Assembly (NCBI GenBank): GCA_002413265.1
Contig: DHWR01000106.1
Coordinates: 3,604 to 9,104, forward strand
Source of the DNA: Chloroflexi bacterium UBA5177
Lineage (GTDB): Bacteria; Chloroflexota; UBA5177
Direction of reading: 5' to 3'
DNA: 5,501 nucleotides
Shown: positions 5,079 to 5,501 of the stretch, piece by piece
Position numbering within the stretch: position 1 is the first letter of the stretch
How the letters are laid out: every line of letters starts with the position of its first letter
The notes under the pieces: generated by a model
Databases searched by the model: none
What the model was told of the DNA's origin: nothing
The model's input: only the letters and a program-made list of their open reading frames with translations
Translations under genes and position numbers: made by a program

Positions 5079-5174
5079 TTAGACACCAACGACCCCAGGT
5101 GCCAACACCCCTACCGCCACGATCAACACCGTTATGAGCACAATCAAGAACAGCGCATGATGAAAGTCTTTCAC
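5079..5174 (-). CDS. 31-residue single-span membrane peptide
   Basis: From the GTG at 5174 the frame reads MKDFHHALFLIVLITVLIVA followed by VGVLAPGVVGV and TAA at 5081-5079. The short charged head (KDFHH) is followed by about 17 purely hydrophobic residues, enough for one membrane helix, then a Pro-Gly break and a hydrophobic end. A stop-free run of such residues built from many different codons is unlikely by chance in GC-rich DNA. The frame is open back to a TAG 11 codons earlier, but GTG is the only common start in it. No good Shine-Dalgarno is seen. Function is unknown; small membrane peptides may be regulators or type I toxins, and nothing here distinguishes these. Confidence 0.45.
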   Translation of the reverse strand: MKDFHHALFLIVLITVLIVAVGVLAPGVVGV

Positions 5175-5204
5175 CTCGCATATCGGCGTGCACGACAGAT
5201 ATTG

Positions 5205-5288
5205 CTAAAGCCCTGCGGTCGCTTTGAGTACCTCCGCGATCAGAGCGTGTCCTGCCGTGGTTGGATGGTGGTCCGGGTTTTCGCACAT
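5205..5288 (-). pseudogene. C-terminal relic of a GDSL/SGNH hydrolase
   Basis: The frame ending at TAG 5207-5205 reads YMCENPDHHPTTAGHALIAE then VLKATAGL. This is the last conserved block of SGNH/GDSL esterases, where the catalytic Asp and His lie in a DxHP or DxxHP motif followed by TxxGHxxIA; the preceding Tyr/Trp-Met-Cys is also common in this family. The blocks with the nucleophilic Ser (GDS), the Gly and the Asn are absent: the frame meets a TGA about 12 codons upstream of the ATG at 5288, and other frames there show no match. It is therefore a fragment of about 30 residues, not an enzyme. The overlapping frame reading DELAVYV may hold slightly more of the original gene after a frameshift. 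Confidence 0.55.
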
Positions 5289-5390
5289 ATACAGCGAGTT
5301 CGTCTTGCTCTTTCGACTGCTGCATCACACGCGATGGACGCCTGGAGCACAGATGGAGGGCTGGCTTGAGCGTTGCTACCAGGACGGTGA

Positions 5391-5501
5391 CTACCGCACC
5401 TGAAATATCGTTGCCAGCGACAATCCTCCTGGATCGACCGTCACCTGCACATGAGCCGTACCGCGGTGCGCGCCGCGGGGAACAGTCCACTGCATCTGAC
5501 C
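5391..5501 (-). CDS. C-terminus of a probable surface protein (partial)
   Basis: The minus frame from the window edge reads GQMQWTVPRGAHRGTAHVQV, then TVDPGGLSLATIFQVR and TAG at 5393-5391. A Trp-x-Val-Pro start followed by a basic turn and alternating strands ending in an xFxVR strand is the pattern of the last Ig-like or beta-sandwich repeat of many secreted and cell-wall proteins. Only 36 residues are visible; the rest lies beyond the window. The fold call is by resemblance only. Confidence 0.5.
   Translation of the reverse strand, partial: GQMQWTVPRGAHRGTAHVQVTVDPGGLSLATIFQVR

Noticed and set aside
4957..5490. Minus-strand 177-codon ORF across the right end
   Set aside because: Composition is Arg/Ser/Gly/Cys-rich, and other frames in the same stretch show recognisable features (surface-protein end, SGNH tail, membrane peptide). 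Only its last ~25 residues (MFSLPPSDIEG...) look slightly protein-like, which is too little to call.
1..5501. tRNA, rRNA, CRISPR array, transposase or insertion-sequence ends
   Set aside because: I looked on both strands for T-loop motifs, regularly spaced repeats, DDE-type protein motifs and paired terminal repeats and saw none that hold up by eye.

Overview
The window is GC-rich DNA with a bacterial, actinomycete-like flavour, though Chloroflexota is also possible. The reasons are GC-rich third codon positions, several starts with no Shine-Dalgarno sequence but a TAnnnT -10 box just upstream, a secreted DUF4232 protein, and an HNH, NYN and hot-dog gene mix typical of those phyla. No source organism can be named from sequence alone. 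There is no rRNA, tRNA, CRISPR array or recognisable transposase. I see no complete new defence or biosynthetic system. The window is best read as a few intact single-purpose genes set among many small, broken or decaying ones.

Layout. Bases 1-226 (+) hold the 3' end of an unrecognised gene. Bases 432-959 (+) encode a secreted DUF4232 protein. It converges on 979-1690 (-), an HNH-endonuclease-like gene split by one extra base in a GGGG run. Bases 1691-2237 look empty by ORF length but hold two relics on the + strand. One is a zinc-ribbon gene with an in-frame TGA (1795-2007). The other is the first ~23 residues of a type I restriction methyltransferase, HsdM (2054-2155). A hot-dog acyl-CoA thioesterase (2238-2654, -) is then divergent from a NYN-domain (PIN-like) putative ribonuclease (2744-3295, +), which is followed by a small conserved-type protein (3359-3673, +).

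The right part is mostly minus strand. It contains, in transcription order, the C-terminus of a probable surface protein (5501-5391), a fragment of a GDSL/SGNH hydrolase C-terminus (5288-5205), a 31-residue single-membrane-span peptide (5174-5079), two tiny genes overlapping by ATGA (4979-4839 and 4842-4648), and an unrecognised gene that seems frameshifted in a CCCC run (4345-4018).

Functional coherence is limited. The HNH, HsdM and NYN pieces suggest a former defence or mobile-element neighbourhood, but nothing shows that they work together. The cluster of one frameshift in a recognisable gene, a probable second frameshift, one nonsense codon and two truncated relics is the most distinctive property. 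It means either real gene decay or, for the two homopolymer frameshifts, assembly error.
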